From Candidatus Corynebacterium avicola (GTDB lineage Bacteria; Actinomycetota; Actinomycetes; Mycobacteriales; Mycobacteriaceae): a DNA stretch of 63,003 nucleotides. Both the position numbers and the translations under genes were made by a program. The notes below the pieces were generated by a model, which saw nothing but the letters and a program-made list of their open reading frames with translations, was not told the DNA's origin and ran no database searches. Each line of letters opens with the position of its first letter. Position 1 is the stretch's first letter. The DNA is taken from NCBI GenBank assembly GCA_019114135.1, contig DXGC01000043.1, positions 1 through 63,003 of the forward strand, in the 5' to 3' direction. This document shows, piece after piece, positions 53,561 through 61,935 of this stretch.

Positions 53561-53562
53561 GA

Positions 53563-53596
53563 CGAGCCCCCGCGCCGTGGGACGGGCGGGGGCTCG
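53563..53596 (-). terminator. Terminator-like hairpin after hemD
   Basis: Stem CGAGCCCCCGC / GCGGGGGCTCG (11 pairs) with a 12-base loop, about 50 bases after the hemD stop and directly beside repeat F. No clear T-run. Confidence 0.7.
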
Positions 53597-53648
53597 TTGC
53601 GGGGCTCGGGGAGGTAGGACGCACCGTCCAACCCGCCGTCTGCCGGAC

Positions 53649-55514
53649 CTACTGCTCGGGCTTCACGCGGCGACGGCGACGTCGCTTACGCGGCGGCGGC
53701 AGCTGACCGGCGGCACGCAGCTCGGCGACGTGGTTCGCCAGGGCGTCCACCAGCTCCGGGACACCGGCGACCTCGGGCATCACGTCGACCCGCAGTCCGT
53801 GCTCGCGGGCGGTCTGTGCGGCCATCGGGCCGATGCAGGCGATGATCGTGCGGGTGTGCGGCTTACCGGCGATGCCGACCAGGTTCTTCACCGTCGACGA
53901 GGAGGTGAAGCACACCGCGTCGAAGCCACCGGACTTGATCATGTCGCGGATCTCCTGGCTGGGCGGGGCGGCGCGCACGGTGCGGTAGGCCACGACGTCC
54001 TCCACGGACCAACCGAGGTCGATGAGCCCCTCGACGAGGGTCTCTGTGGCGATGTCGGCGCGCGGCAGCAGCACCCGGTCCACCGGGTCCAGGTCCGGGT
54101 CGTAGGGCGGGAAGACATCCACCAGGCCGGAGGCGTTGCGGGCGTTCGCCGCCGGCAGCAGCTCCGGGGTGATGCCCAGGTCGCGGACCGCCTGGGCGGT
54201 CTTCGCACCGACCGCGGCGACGCGCACACCGGCGAGGGCACGGGCGTCCAGACCGAACTCGGCGAGCTTCTCCCACGTGGCCTTCACCGCGTTGACGGAG
54301 GTGAAGACGATCCAGTGGTAGCGACCGTCGACCAGACCCTTGACCGCACGCTCCATCTGCGCGGGGCTGCGCGGCGGCTCCACGGAGATCGTGGGGACCT
54401 CGATCGGGATCGCACCATGCGTGGCCAGGCGGCCGCTCATCGGGCCGGCCTGCGCCTTCGCGCGCGGCACCAGGACGTTCCAGCCGTACAGCGACCGGTT
54501 CTCCCACCAGGAGTACTTGCTGCGGCTGCTGGCCTGCTTTCCGATGGTGACCACGAGCTGCTCGGGGATCTCCCCCTCCTTGGCCAGCGGCCCGGAGGCG
54601 GCGACCACGGACTTCAGCGTGTCGAGGGTGACGTCGTAGGAGCGCTGACGACGGGTCGTCGCGTGGGAGGTGACGGTGACCGGGGTGGCACCGGCGATGT
54701 TGCGTCGCTTGAGCTCACCGGTGATCACCACCAGATCGCCCGGGGCGGCGGTGAGGATGAGCGGCTTCGGCGCGGCGGCGATGCCGTCCCAGTCGACCTC
54801 GGCGGCCTCACCGGTGGCGGCGTCGGCGGTCAGGTCGACGGCGGTGTAGCCCTCACCGGTGGAGATACCGGTGTAGGCGGGCAGCGCCGAGGCACCGGTC
54901 ATGCCGGGGACGACCTCGAACTCGACTCCGAGAGCGGCGACCTCCTGCAGCTCCATGAGCACGGCAGGGTTCGACACCGGGTTACCGGCGACCAGGCGCA
55001 CCACGTTGTGCCCGTGGCGGACGCACTCGACCATCTCGTGGGCGAGCTGGTCGGCGGGCATCGCTCCACCGGTCTCGCCGGAGTCGGCGGGGGCGTCCCC
55101 GGCGGCGTAGGCCTCGGCGTCGGCGGCGGCACGGGCCTCCGCGGCGGCGATCTCGGACGCTGCCTCGGCGGTGTACGGGGCGGCCACCACGATGTCGGCG
55201 GCGGTGACCGGCTCCGGACGCCGCGGGCGGCGGCGGGCTCCGGCGGCCTTCGCGGCCTCGAGCTCGGCCTCCCACTCCTTCTCCGCGGCGGCGAGCTTCT
55301 CCTCGGGCACCGGCAGTGCCTCGGCGATGATGGCGCGCACCTGCTGGGTGACGGCCGGGTCGACCCATGCGGCGGCGGTGTTCGCCAGGATCTCGCGGGC
55401 GCGCACGGTCAGCAGTTCTGCGTTTCCAGGTCCAGCGCCCACGAACAGGACGCGTCCCCGGCCGGTCAGCGAACCGGTTGATGAACCGGTCTGGGGGATT
55501 CCGGCAGTGGTCAT
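53649..55514 (-). CDS. hemD: Uroporphyrinogen-III synthase fused to a SUMT-like domain
   Basis: 621 residues. N-terminal half resembles the SAM uroporphyrinogen methyltransferase (GRVLFVGAGPGNAELLTVRA; VVPGMTGASALPAYTGI; LVVITGELKRRNIAGATPV), but the usual GGDP-type motif reads VRLVAGNPVSNP, and an Ala/Glu-rich segment is inserted (about residues 60-150). The C-terminal half is HemD (NVLVPRAKAQAGPMSGRLA; VFTSVNAVKATWEKL; VCFTSSSTVKNLVG) and ends in a basic tail (PPPRKRRRRRRVKP). It closes the tetrapyrrole ring. Same fusion as Rv0511. Downstream of hemC by 128 bases. Confidence 0.92.
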   Translation of the reverse strand: MTTAGIPQTGSSTGSLTGRGRVLFVGAGPGNAELLTVRAREILANTAAAWVDPAVTQQVRAIIAEALPVPEEKLAAAEKEWEAELEAAKAAGARRRPRRPEPVTAADIVVAAPYTAEAASEIAAAEARAAADAEAYAAGDAPADSGETGGAMPADQLAHEMVECVRHGHNVVRLVAGNPVSNPAVLMELQEVAALGVEFEVVPGMTGASALPAYTGISTGEGYTAVDLTADAATGEAAEVDWDGIAAAPKPLILTAAPGDLVVITGELKRRNIAGATPVTVTSHATTRRQRSYDVTLDTLKSVVAASGPLAKEGEIPEQLVVTIGKQASSRSKYSWWENRSLYGWNVLVPRAKAQAGPMSGRLATHGAIPIEVPTISVEPPRSPAQMERAVKGLVDGRYHWIVFTSVNAVKATWEKLAEFGLDARALAGVRVAAVGAKTAQAVRDLGITPELLPAANARNASGLVDVFPPYDPDLDPVDRVLLPRADIATETLVEGLIDLGWSVEDVVAYRTVRAAPPSQEIRDMIKSGGFDAVCFTSSSTVKNLVGIAGKPHTRTIIACIGPMAAQTAREHGLRVDVMPEVAGVPELVDALANHVAELRAAGQLPPPRKRRRRRRVKPEQ

Positions 55515-55642
55515 GGAATGCTTTCTAGGGTAGGTCAGGCAGTGAAGAGACAGGGCGACGAAATCTCGCCGCGGTCACCGGGTGCGGTGGGTGCTCTCGG
55601 AGGATGTCGGTGACAACGGGGCAGGTTGACCGGTGAGGACAG

Positions 55643-56632
55643 TCAACGGGAGCCGACGATGTCGTTGATGATGTCCGCGGCACCACCGTCTATGAGTTGG
55701 CGGCCCACGTCACGGCCGAGTTTCTCGGCCGCGGCGCGTATGGTCGGCCACTCCCCCTCGGCATGTGGATCGAGGTCGGCAACGGAGACGGATGCGTCGC
55801 GCACCAGTTGGCGTACCCCGTCCATCCCGAAGACGCCGCCCCTGAGGGTCAGCGTCCCGTCGACGAACTCGGAATAGGCACCCACCGGAGCGGTGCATCC
55901 GGCCTGCAGTTCCGCCAGGACGGAGCGCTCGGCCACGGCACGGGCGTGGGACTCGGGGTCGTCGAGGGTCAGGACGGCGTCGATGGCGTCGGCGTCGTCG
56001 GCGCGGACCTCCACGCACAGCGCACCCTGGGCCGGGGCGGGCACCATGTCGTCCACGGCGATGACCTCGGAAGCGCGGTCGAGCTGACCGACACGGTCCA
56101 GGCCGGCGTGGGCGAGCACGACGGCGGCGAGGTCCTCCTCGCCGCCACGGACGCGTCCCATGCGGGTGTCGATGTTGCCGCGGATCGGCACGATCTCCAG
56201 GTCAGGACGCAGTGCGCGCACCTGGGAGACCCGTCGCGGGGCCCCGGTGCCGATCTTCGCCCCCTCCGGCAGTTCACGCAGGGAGGCGTCATTGAGGCTG
56301 ACCAGGACGTCCCGCGGGTTGACGCGCTGCGGGACGACCGAGATGAAACGGTCGTCCGGAGCGGTCGGCAGGTCCTTGAAGGAGTGCACGGCCACATCGC
56401 ACTCCCCTGCGGCCAGGGCGTTGCGCAGGGTCTCGGTGAAGACACCGACACCGATGCGGTTCACCGGGGTCTGCGCCTTCTGGGAGGCGTCACCGGGGGT
56501 GTGCACGAAGTGCAGTTCGGCACCGTCGATGCTCTCGGTGGCGTCCTGGGCACGCAGTGCATCACGCACGGTGCCCGCCTGGGTGCGGGCCAGCGTGCTG
56601 GCCCGGGTTCCGACCAGGAGGGTGCGGGTCAC
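55643..56632 (-). CDS. hemC: Porphobilinogen deaminase (hydroxymethylbilane synthase)
   Basis: 329 residues from a GTG at 56632 that overlaps the hemA stop (GTGA), so translation is coupled. LLVGTRASTLARTQAGTVRD, HSFKDLP with a catalytic Asp region, GTGAPRRVSQVRALRPDLE and the cofactor Cys in LAELQAGCTAPVGAYSE identify the family. It polymerises four porphobilinogens on a dipyrromethane cofactor. Confidence 0.96.
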   Translation of the reverse strand: MTRTLLVGTRASTLARTQAGTVRDALRAQDATESIDGAELHFVHTPGDASQKAQTPVNRIGVGVFTETLRNALAAGECDVAVHSFKDLPTAPDDRFISVVPQRVNPRDVLVSLNDASLRELPEGAKIGTGAPRRVSQVRALRPDLEIVPIRGNIDTRMGRVRGGEEDLAAVVLAHAGLDRVGQLDRASEVIAVDDMVPAPAQGALCVEVRADDADAIDAVLTLDDPESHARAVAERSVLAELQAGCTAPVGAYSEFVDGTLTLRGGVFGMDGVRQLVRDASVSVADLDPHAEGEWPTIRAAAEKLGRDVGRQLIDGGAADIINDIVGSR

Positions 56633-58125
56633 GAGGCCTCCCCGTCGTGGGTCGCAGACTGGTTGGCAGCCTGGTTGGTGGCCTTGTTGGCCGCCTGACG
56701 GACGGCGGCGACGTCAGCGGCGGTCAGGTCGGTGGTCTCGCCGGCGGTCGTCGACAGCAGTCCGCCGAGGCGGGCCTTGCCGGCGTCACCGGGCTCGATG
56801 GACTGGGAGACCGTCGCGGAGGACCCGGAGGGCAGGTTGAACAGGGTGGCCAGCGCCTCGGCGTAGTTGACCGCACCGTCCTGCGAACTGAGCTTCTTCA
56901 CCTGCACGGTCGGTGTGTGCAGCAGCTTGTCGACCACACGGCGCACGGTCCGGGCGACCTCGGCGCGGTCGCCGTCGGAGATGCCCGGGGTGCGGCGGAT
57001 CAGCTGGGAGAGTTCGTCGTCGACAACGTCAGCAGCACGCTGACGCAGTGCCTTGACGGTGGGGACGACCGACTGGACGCGGATCTGCTCCAGGTACTCG
57101 GAGAGCTCGGCGGCGATGATCTCGCGGGCCTCGGACTCGTTCTTGGCGCCGTCACCGGCCAGGGTGGTCAGTTCCTCGATGTTGAGGAGGTGGACGTCCT
57201 CGGAGACCTCTGCGGCGGCATCGTCGATGTCGCGCGGCATGGAGAGGTCAACCAGCACCATCGGGCGCGGGTTCTCGGCCTGGGTTCCCCGGACGTCCTC
57301 CGGACCGATCACGGTACCGACGGCACCGGTGGCGGAGACGACCACGTCCACACCGGCCAGGGCACCACGCAGGCCCTCCAGCGGAGCGGCGTCGGCGGAG
57401 ACCCCGGCCTCACGGGCGTGGGTGGCGAGGTTCTCGGCACGGGCGAGCGTCCGGTTGACCACGGTGACGTGGTCGACGCCGAGCTTGCCGAGGTAGGTCG
57501 AGGCGAGCGACGCCATCGCGCCGGCACCGACGACGACGGCGGAGCGTCCCGCCATGTCAGTCGCACCGAGCTCGGCCAGTGCGTGGTCCAGGGAGAAGCT
57601 GACCATCGAGGAGCCGGCCTCGTCGACGTCGGTCTCGGTGTGGACCCGCTTACCGGCGCGCAGGGCGCGCTGGGTCAGGTCGTGCAGGGTGGCGCCGACG
57701 GTGCCGTTCTCCGAGGCGGAGGTGTAGGCGTTGCGCAGCTGGCCGATGACCTGCTGCTCTCCGACGACCATCGAGTCCAGGCCGGCGGCCACGGTGAGCA
57801 TGTGCTCGGCGGCGGCGTCGGCGTAGCGGACGTAGAGGTAGGGCTCCAGCTCGGCGGCGGGCATGCCCGCGTGGGCGGCGATCGTCTCGACGACGTGGTC
57901 CAGCGCGGGGTGGAACGCGGTGGTGGCCGCGTAGAACTCCATGCGGTTACAGGTCGAGAGGATCAGCGCCTCGGTGACGCACTCCCCGTCGAGGAGGTCG
58001 CGCTCGAGCACGTTGAGCTCCGCCGGCGAGACGGAGGCCTTCTCCAGCACCGGCACAGGGGCGGAGCGGAATGAGAGGCCAACCAGCAGTACCGCCGCTG
58101 GTCCGGTGATCCCCAGTCCTGCCAT
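56629..58125 (-). CDS. hemA: Glutamyl-tRNA reductase
   Basis: 498 residues from ATG 58125, chosen because AGGAGG lies 10 bases upstream and the protein then begins just before the family block LLVGLSFRSAPVPVLEKA; an ATG at 58167 adds 14 residues and lacks a ribosome site. The catalytic Cys is in ALILSTCNRMEFYA, the NADPH motif is VVVGAGAMASLAS. First committed step of C5 haem synthesis. The Ala/Asn-rich tail (ANKATNQAANQSATHDG) is extra. Three decamer repeats lie 50-80 bases upstream. Confidence 0.96.
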   Translation of the reverse strand: MAGLGITGPAAVLLVGLSFRSAPVPVLEKASVSPAELNVLERDLLDGECVTEALILSTCNRMEFYAATTAFHPALDHVVETIAAHAGMPAAELEPYLYVRYADAAAEHMLTVAAGLDSMVVGEQQVIGQLRNAYTSASENGTVGATLHDLTQRALRAGKRVHTETDVDEAGSSMVSFSLDHALAELGATDMAGRSAVVVGAGAMASLASTYLGKLGVDHVTVVNRTLARAENLATHAREAGVSADAAPLEGLRGALAGVDVVVSATGAVGTVIGPEDVRGTQAENPRPMVLVDLSMPRDIDDAAAEVSEDVHLLNIEELTTLAGDGAKNESEAREIIAAELSEYLEQIRVQSVVPTVKALRQRAADVVDDELSQLIRRTPGISDGDRAEVARTVRRVVDKLLHTPTVQVKKLSSQDGAVNYAEALATLFNLPSGSSATVSQSIEPGDAGKARLGGLLSTTAGETTDLTAADVAAVRQAANKATNQAANQSATHDGEAS

Positions 58126-58175
58126 GGACTCGCTGCCTCCTGAGTTGCCGATCAAGTCGTCGCGCATCGTCACTG

Positions 58176-58205
58176 CGCTGTCACACGCTGTCTCACGCTG
58201 TCAAC
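58176..58205. repeat. Decamer tandem repeat upstream of hemA
   Basis: CGCTGTCACA, CGCTGTCTCA, CGCTGTCAAC in direct succession, 50 bases upstream of the chosen hemA start and phased at about one helical turn. Possible regulator sites in the leader. Confidence 0.7.
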
Positions 58206-58298
58206 GACAGACATCGTGTGTTTCCGAGTATCTACGGTATCCCTTTGGACCCCCCAATATCAAAAGAACTCGAACCTGCTGCTATGAGGCTGCGACCT

Positions 58299-58553
58299 TT
58301 ATGAGGCCCTTATGGCCTCGATAAGTTCCTGGTCGTCGACCTCCCAGCAGGCGATCTCCTCGTCCTCGACGAGGACCACGGGCACGCGGTCGCCGAACTC
58401 GATGGCGAGGCTTCTTTCCGCATCCACATCGACGATCTGCAGGTCAGCGTGGTGCTCCTCGCAGATCGGGGTGATCTGCCGCCGGACGCGTTCGCAGGAT
58501 CCGCAGGTGCTGCGCACCATGAGGGTGACGGTTGGGGTACCGGAGGATTGCAT
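58299..58553 (-). CDS. Glutaredoxin-like protein upstream of hemA
   Basis: 84 residues from ATG 58553. TLMVRSTCGSCERVRRQI has a CGSC active site near the N-terminus; RVPVVLVEDEEIACWEVDD supplies the cis-Pro and last strand (glutaredoxin 2/DUF836 type). Orthologue of Rv0508, conserved next to hemA. No ribosome site is present, and TACACT lies 7 bases before the ATG, so a leaderless message is likely. Confidence 0.88.
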   Translation of the reverse strand: MQSSGTPTVTLMVRSTCGSCERVRRQITPICEEHHADLQIVDVDAERSLAIEFGDRVPVVLVEDEEIACWEVDDQELIEAIRAS

Positions 58554-58643
58554 GGTGACCAGTGTAGTCGCGGCGTCCTGACCGCTGACCCTCGGTGCCA
58601 GTGCCCTTCCGACGCCAGACCAGCACTCCTCCGACGTCCGCAA

Positions 58644-58712
58644 TTTCGGATTGGTGGGACGAAACGTCGTGATCTGGCCCGAAAACCAGCATCTCGTCCC
58701 ACCTATCCGACA
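58644..58712. repeat. Intergenic inverted repeat G (27-15-27), relative of repeat A
   Basis: Arms 58644-58670 and 58686-58712 pair at about 20 of 27 positions, best at the outer 18 bases (GGTGGGACGA / TCGTCCCACC). The spacer ends CCCGAAAA, as GCGCGAAAA in repeat A. The two elements share orientation, total length 69, and 49 of 69 bases. Confidence 0.85.
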
Positions 58713-58720
58713 GTGTGACG

Positions 58721-58782
58721 CCAAGAGGCACCAAGAAGCACCAAGAGACTCGAGAGGACATCAGGAGACATCAGGAGACATC
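58721..58782. repeat. Two adjacent decamer arrays
   Basis: CCAAGAGGCA, CCAAGAAGCA, CCAAGAGACT followed after two bases by AGAGGACATC, AGGAGACATC, AGGAGACATC. Each array has three units with a 10-base period. They fill the space between repeat G and the bS22 terminator. Confidence 0.85.
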
Positions 58783-58854
58783 AAAAAAAGCGTGGTCCCC
58801 GGCCAACCTTGGGCCGGGGACCACGCTGCGGTCCACACGCTTGCGCGGTGTGGA
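58783..58854 (-). terminator. Double hairpin terminator of the bS22 gene
   Basis: Minus strand: GTCCACAC/GTGTGGAC hairpin right after the stop, then a 16-base-pair stem (58789-58804 with 58812-58827) followed by a run of seven T. Strong Rho-independent terminator. Confidence 0.95.
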
Positions 58855-58956
58855 CTACTTGCCGAGCTTCCGTCGCTGGACGCGGGTACGACGCAGCATC
58901 TTGCGGTGCTTCTTCTTCGACATGCGCTTGCGGCGCTTCTTGATGACAGAACCCAT
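58855..58956 (-). CDS. 30S ribosomal protein bS22 (AURKAIP1/COX24 domain)
   Basis: 33 residues, [20 protein letters not shown] then [13 protein letters not shown]. This tiny, very basic protein is bound in the small subunit of mycobacterial ribosomes and is annotated as an AURKAIP1/COX24-domain protein. GGGAGGA lies before the ATG. It follows the BldC-like gene as Rv0500B follows Rv0500A. A double hairpin terminator follows. Length and sequence are almost invariant among actinobacteria. Confidence 0.95.
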   Translation of the reverse strand: MGSVIKKRRKRMSKKKHRKMLRRTRVQRRKLGK

Positions 58957-59129
58957 GGGTCCTCCCTCGTGGTTGGTCTTCGGTTACGGATCGCTTCTGG
59001 TGGTCGGTTCCCGCCGGGCGCGTAGACATCCTGCAACGGCAACTGAGACCACGGGGGATCTCAGCGATCGGGACCGAACCGACACGAATGGTGGACAGTC
59101 TAACGTCCTCCGGTACCCAGCAGCAAAAA

Positions 59130-59187
59130 GACCCCTCCCTTTTCACGTCGTCGGCAGTACTGCCGCCACCGTGAGAAGGGAGGGGTC
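59130..59187 (-). terminator. Terminator of the BldC-like gene
   Basis: 18-base stem (59130-59147 with 59170-59187, one mismatch) with an inner GGCAGTACTGCC palindrome, followed on the minus strand by TTTTTGCTG, 38 bases after the stop. Confidence 0.9.
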
Positions 59188-59224
59188 GAACGCTTCCGTC
59201 GGACGTACCGACGGGGACGGGACG

Positions 59225-59425
59225 CTAGCCGGTCTGGCCTGCCTCGTAGATCGAGGCACCCAGGTACTCCTCGACCGCCTGCTCGTGCACGCGGAAGGAG
59301 CGTCCAACGCGGACGGCCGGAAGCTCACCGGAGTGAACCAGTCGGTACACGGTCATCTTGGACACCCGCATAAGCTCGGCGACCTCAGCGACCGTGAGGA
59401 ACGTTCCACTGTCATTGCTTGCCAT
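59225..59425 (-). CDS. BldC/MerR-like excisionase-family DNA-binding protein
   Basis: 66 residues from ATG 59425; AAAGG fits this start better than the ATG at 59434, which it touches. FLTVAEVAELMRVSKMTVYR is a winged helix-turn-helix and SGELPAVRVGRSFRVHEQAV the wing. Closely like Rv0500A and Streptomyces BldC, a small developmental regulator that binds direct repeats cooperatively. It lies between proC and bS22, the conserved order. Confidence 0.9.
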   Translation of the reverse strand: MASNDSGTFLTVAEVAELMRVSKMTVYRLVHSGELPAVRVGRSFRVHEQAVEEYLGASIYEAGQTG

Positions 59426-59578
59426 ATTTTCCATCCTTTACGACGCACGCACGCGCTGCAGGCTTCCCCTCCTGCAGTACTCGACACGCCGAGCGCTGGG
59501 CCCAATACTAGCGTTATTCCTGTGAATAATGCGACAGGAACTACATAATTAAACTACTGACACGGTTGTGACTTGCGA

Positions 59579-59647
59579 GGCCCCACGAATCACACCTGCA
59601 CCATACACCCCCGGACAGGGGGACCTGTGCGGAGGAACCGTGGGGCC
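59579..59647. other. Nested hairpin structure between proC and the BldC-like gene
   Basis: Outer stem GGCCCCACG / CGTGGGGCC encloses GCACCAT.../...CTGTGC and an inner CCCCCGGACAGGGGG hairpin, 46 bases after the proC stop. It may be the proC terminator, but no T-run follows. A further short inverted repeat GCGTTATTC/GAATAATGC is at 59511-59532. Confidence 0.5.
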
Positions 59648-59692
59648 GGCGGTCGTTTGAGGGGTCCGTCGCAGAGTTGGCTACGAACCCGA

Positions 59693-60520
59693 CTAGGAGT
59701 CCGAGGGGCGACCAAGCTCCTGGGACTTGTCGGCACAGGCCTGCATCGCGCGGAAGAAGGCCGCACGGATACCGTTCTCCTCGAGGGCACGGGTCGCCGC
59801 AGCGGTGGTGCCACCGGGGCTGGTGACGTTGGCGCGCAGCTGGACCGGGGTCAGATCGCCCTGCGCCATCATCGTGGCCGCACCCTCGATGGTGGAGACG
59901 GCGAGCTGCTGGGCGACGTCGCGGGTCAGGCCCAGCTGGACGCCAGCGTCCGTCATGGCCTCGCCGACGAGGAAGAGGTAGGCCGGGCCGGAGCCGGAGA
60001 CAGCGGTGACCGCGTCGATGTCCTTCTCGGCCACGGCGACGGCGGAGCCGACGGTGGCGAAGAGTTCACGGACGGTCTCGACCTGCTCGGAGGAGGCGAA
60101 GCGACCACCGGCGATGGCACTCATGCCCTTGCCGACGAGCATCGGGGTGTTCGGCATGACGCGGACGACAGCGACGCCGGCGGCCAGGGAGGACTCCATA
60201 CTCGCCAGGCTGACGCCGGCGGCGACGGAGACGACGATGGTGTCGGTGTCGTTGTTGTCGATGGTCGAGGAGATCTCGTCGAGGACGGAGCCCACGATGT
60301 AGGGCTTCACGGCGATGACGACGATGTCGGCGTCCGAGGTGGCCTCGGCCGCGTTACCCGCCGGGATGACGCTGTAGCGCTCCTGCAGGACGTTCACGCG
60401 CTCGGTACTGGGGTCGAAGACGACGATGTCCGGGGCGTCCCCCTGTTCCCCGTTGCCGACGAGCCCTGACATCAGGGCCTCGCCGATGTTGCCTCCACCA
60501 ATGAATGCGATTCTAGTCAT
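59693..60520 (-). CDS. proC: Pyrroline-5-carboxylate reductase
   Basis: 275 residues. NAD(P) motif IAFIGGGNIGEALMSGLVGN at the N-terminus, DIVVIAVKPYIVGSVLDEI, VRVMPNTPMLVGKGMSAI and the C-terminal signature LRANVTSPGGTTAAATRALE. It makes proline from pyrroline-5-carboxylate. GGAG precedes the ATG. Orthologue of Rv0500. Confidence 0.96.
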   Translation of the reverse strand: MTRIAFIGGGNIGEALMSGLVGNGEQGDAPDIVVFDPSTERVNVLQERYSVIPAGNAAEATSDADIVVIAVKPYIVGSVLDEISSTIDNNDTDTIVVSVAAGVSLASMESSLAAGVAVVRVMPNTPMLVGKGMSAIAGGRFASSEQVETVRELFATVGSAVAVAEKDIDAVTAVSGSGPAYLFLVGEAMTDAGVQLGLTRDVAQQLAVSTIEGAATMMAQGDLTPVQLRANVTSPGGTTAAATRALEENGIRAAFFRAMQACADKSQELGRPSDS

Positions 60521-60585
60521 GCACTCCAGCGTGCCAGGCGCGGTGGTCTGGCGCTACCGAACGGCCATCAGATGGGTGAGATCTG

Positions 60586-61725
60586 TCAGATAGACATGAT
60601 CAGGCGTGGTCCCACGGTGAGCGCAATGCCCACCACCAACGCCAGGATCAGGATGAGGGCGTCGCGGTGACGCAGCAGGGCGTGCACCAGACCCACGCAG
60701 ATCAGGGTGACGACCGCGGCCATGGCCAGGACCAGGCCTGCGGCGAGCTTGTCCCACAGCAGGGTGAAGCCGAAGAAGATGATGACACCGACGACGACGG
60801 CGAGAGCCGCCTGGCCGATCATCGCGGGCCACGAGACGGCGTCGTCCTCGTACTCGATGATCTCGTCGTCTGCGGCCTCGACCTCGTCGACATCAGCGTC
60901 GGTGTCCACAGCAGCGTCGGTGTCGGCCGCGACTTCGTCGCTGGCGACGTCGACATCGGCTGCGGCGTCAGTCTCGTGGTCGTCCCCGGAGAACTCTGCG
61001 GCTCCCTCGACGGACTCCGACCGGTCACCGGCGAGTGCGGATACACCGACAGCGGTGGCACCGGCAGCCGTGGCTCCGGCAGCGGTGGCGCCGACCGACG
61101 GGAAGACGCTGGTGGAGTCCTCCTCGGAATCAGCGGCGTCGTCAACGTCAGCGGTGTCGTCAGCGTCAGCCGTGAAGGTCTCGGTCTCCGCCTCGACGCC
61201 GGTGTCGGTCTCGAGGTCGTCCTCGAAGACGGGGGCCTCGGCATCGGCGACATCCTCAGACAGGTCACCGGTCGTCTCACCGGACACCTCGTCGCCCGGG
61301 TCGTCCTCGCCAGCGACCGGGATGATGGTCGTGTCATCGGTGTCGTGGCTGAACAACCCGGGGTAGCTCTGCTCGGCCGGGGTACCGGACTCGACGTCCT
61401 TCTCGAGCTCGAGGCCGGACACCGCCTCGTCCTGTACCTCGACGACAGGTTCGGCCTGTGCGTCCTGCACGGTCGGCTGAGCGGCCTCAACCTGCTCCGG
61501 TGCAGCGTCAGCAGCGTCAGCAGCAGCCTCGGCGTCCGCGTCCTGCCCCTGGTGGGCTCCGTCGTGCTCAATGTCCTCGTCACGGACCACCGGGATGGAT
61601 CCGGTCAGCTCGGAGACGGAAACTCCACCCTCCTCGAGGGTGCGACGTCGCCGCGGACGCTCCGCGCGGCCGCCCTCCTTCGCATTGCGGGCCAGAAGCT
61701 CCGCAACAGTCAGTTTCTCACTCAT
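60586..61725 (-). CDS. Acidic membrane protein next to ppx (Rv0497-like)
   Basis: 379 residues. A conserved N-terminus (MSEKLTVAELLARNAKEGGR, GVSVSELTGSIPVV) is followed by a 230-residue low-complexity region rich in Asp, Glu, Ala and Thr, and three C-terminal helices (WPAMIGQAALAVVVGVIIFF; LVLAMAAVVTLICVGLVHAL; LILALVVGIALTVGPRLIM). The N-terminal motif LTVAELLAR recurs in actinobacterial membrane proteins beside ppx. Unknown function. Confidence 0.8.
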   Translation of the reverse strand: MSEKLTVAELLARNAKEGGRAERPRRRRTLEEGGVSVSELTGSIPVVRDEDIEHDGAHQGQDADAEAAADAADAAPEQVEAAQPTVQDAQAEPVVEVQDEAVSGLELEKDVESGTPAEQSYPGLFSHDTDDTTIIPVAGEDDPGDEVSGETTGDLSEDVADAEAPVFEDDLETDTGVEAETETFTADADDTADVDDAADSEEDSTSVFPSVGATAAGATAAGATAVGVSALAGDRSESVEGAAEFSGDDHETDAAADVDVASDEVAADTDAAVDTDADVDEVEAADDEIIEYEDDAVSWPAMIGQAALAVVVGVIIFFGFTLLWDKLAAGLVLAMAAVVTLICVGLVHALLRHRDALILILALVVGIALTVGPRLIMSI

Positions 61726-61935
61726 CCATCGTTCCCATCATCGGTAACCGCCGGTCGGCGAACCAGTGTCACCACGTCGTCGTCGACCCACTGCAGCCAC
61801 CGTGTCAGTCTCCGGCAGCCATGGTTCGTACCTCAATTATCAGTCGACAGTTTACAGTTATCACAGTTCGTGCCCACATCGTCACTCACTTGGCCCGAAA
61901 AAGCCGACTACAACGAGTGAATCTCCGGCACGTCT

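Noticed and set aside
58783..58827. Long hairpin after bS22 considered as a member of the inverted-repeat class
   Set aside because: Short 7-base loop and a seven-T tail make it a normal Rho-independent terminator.
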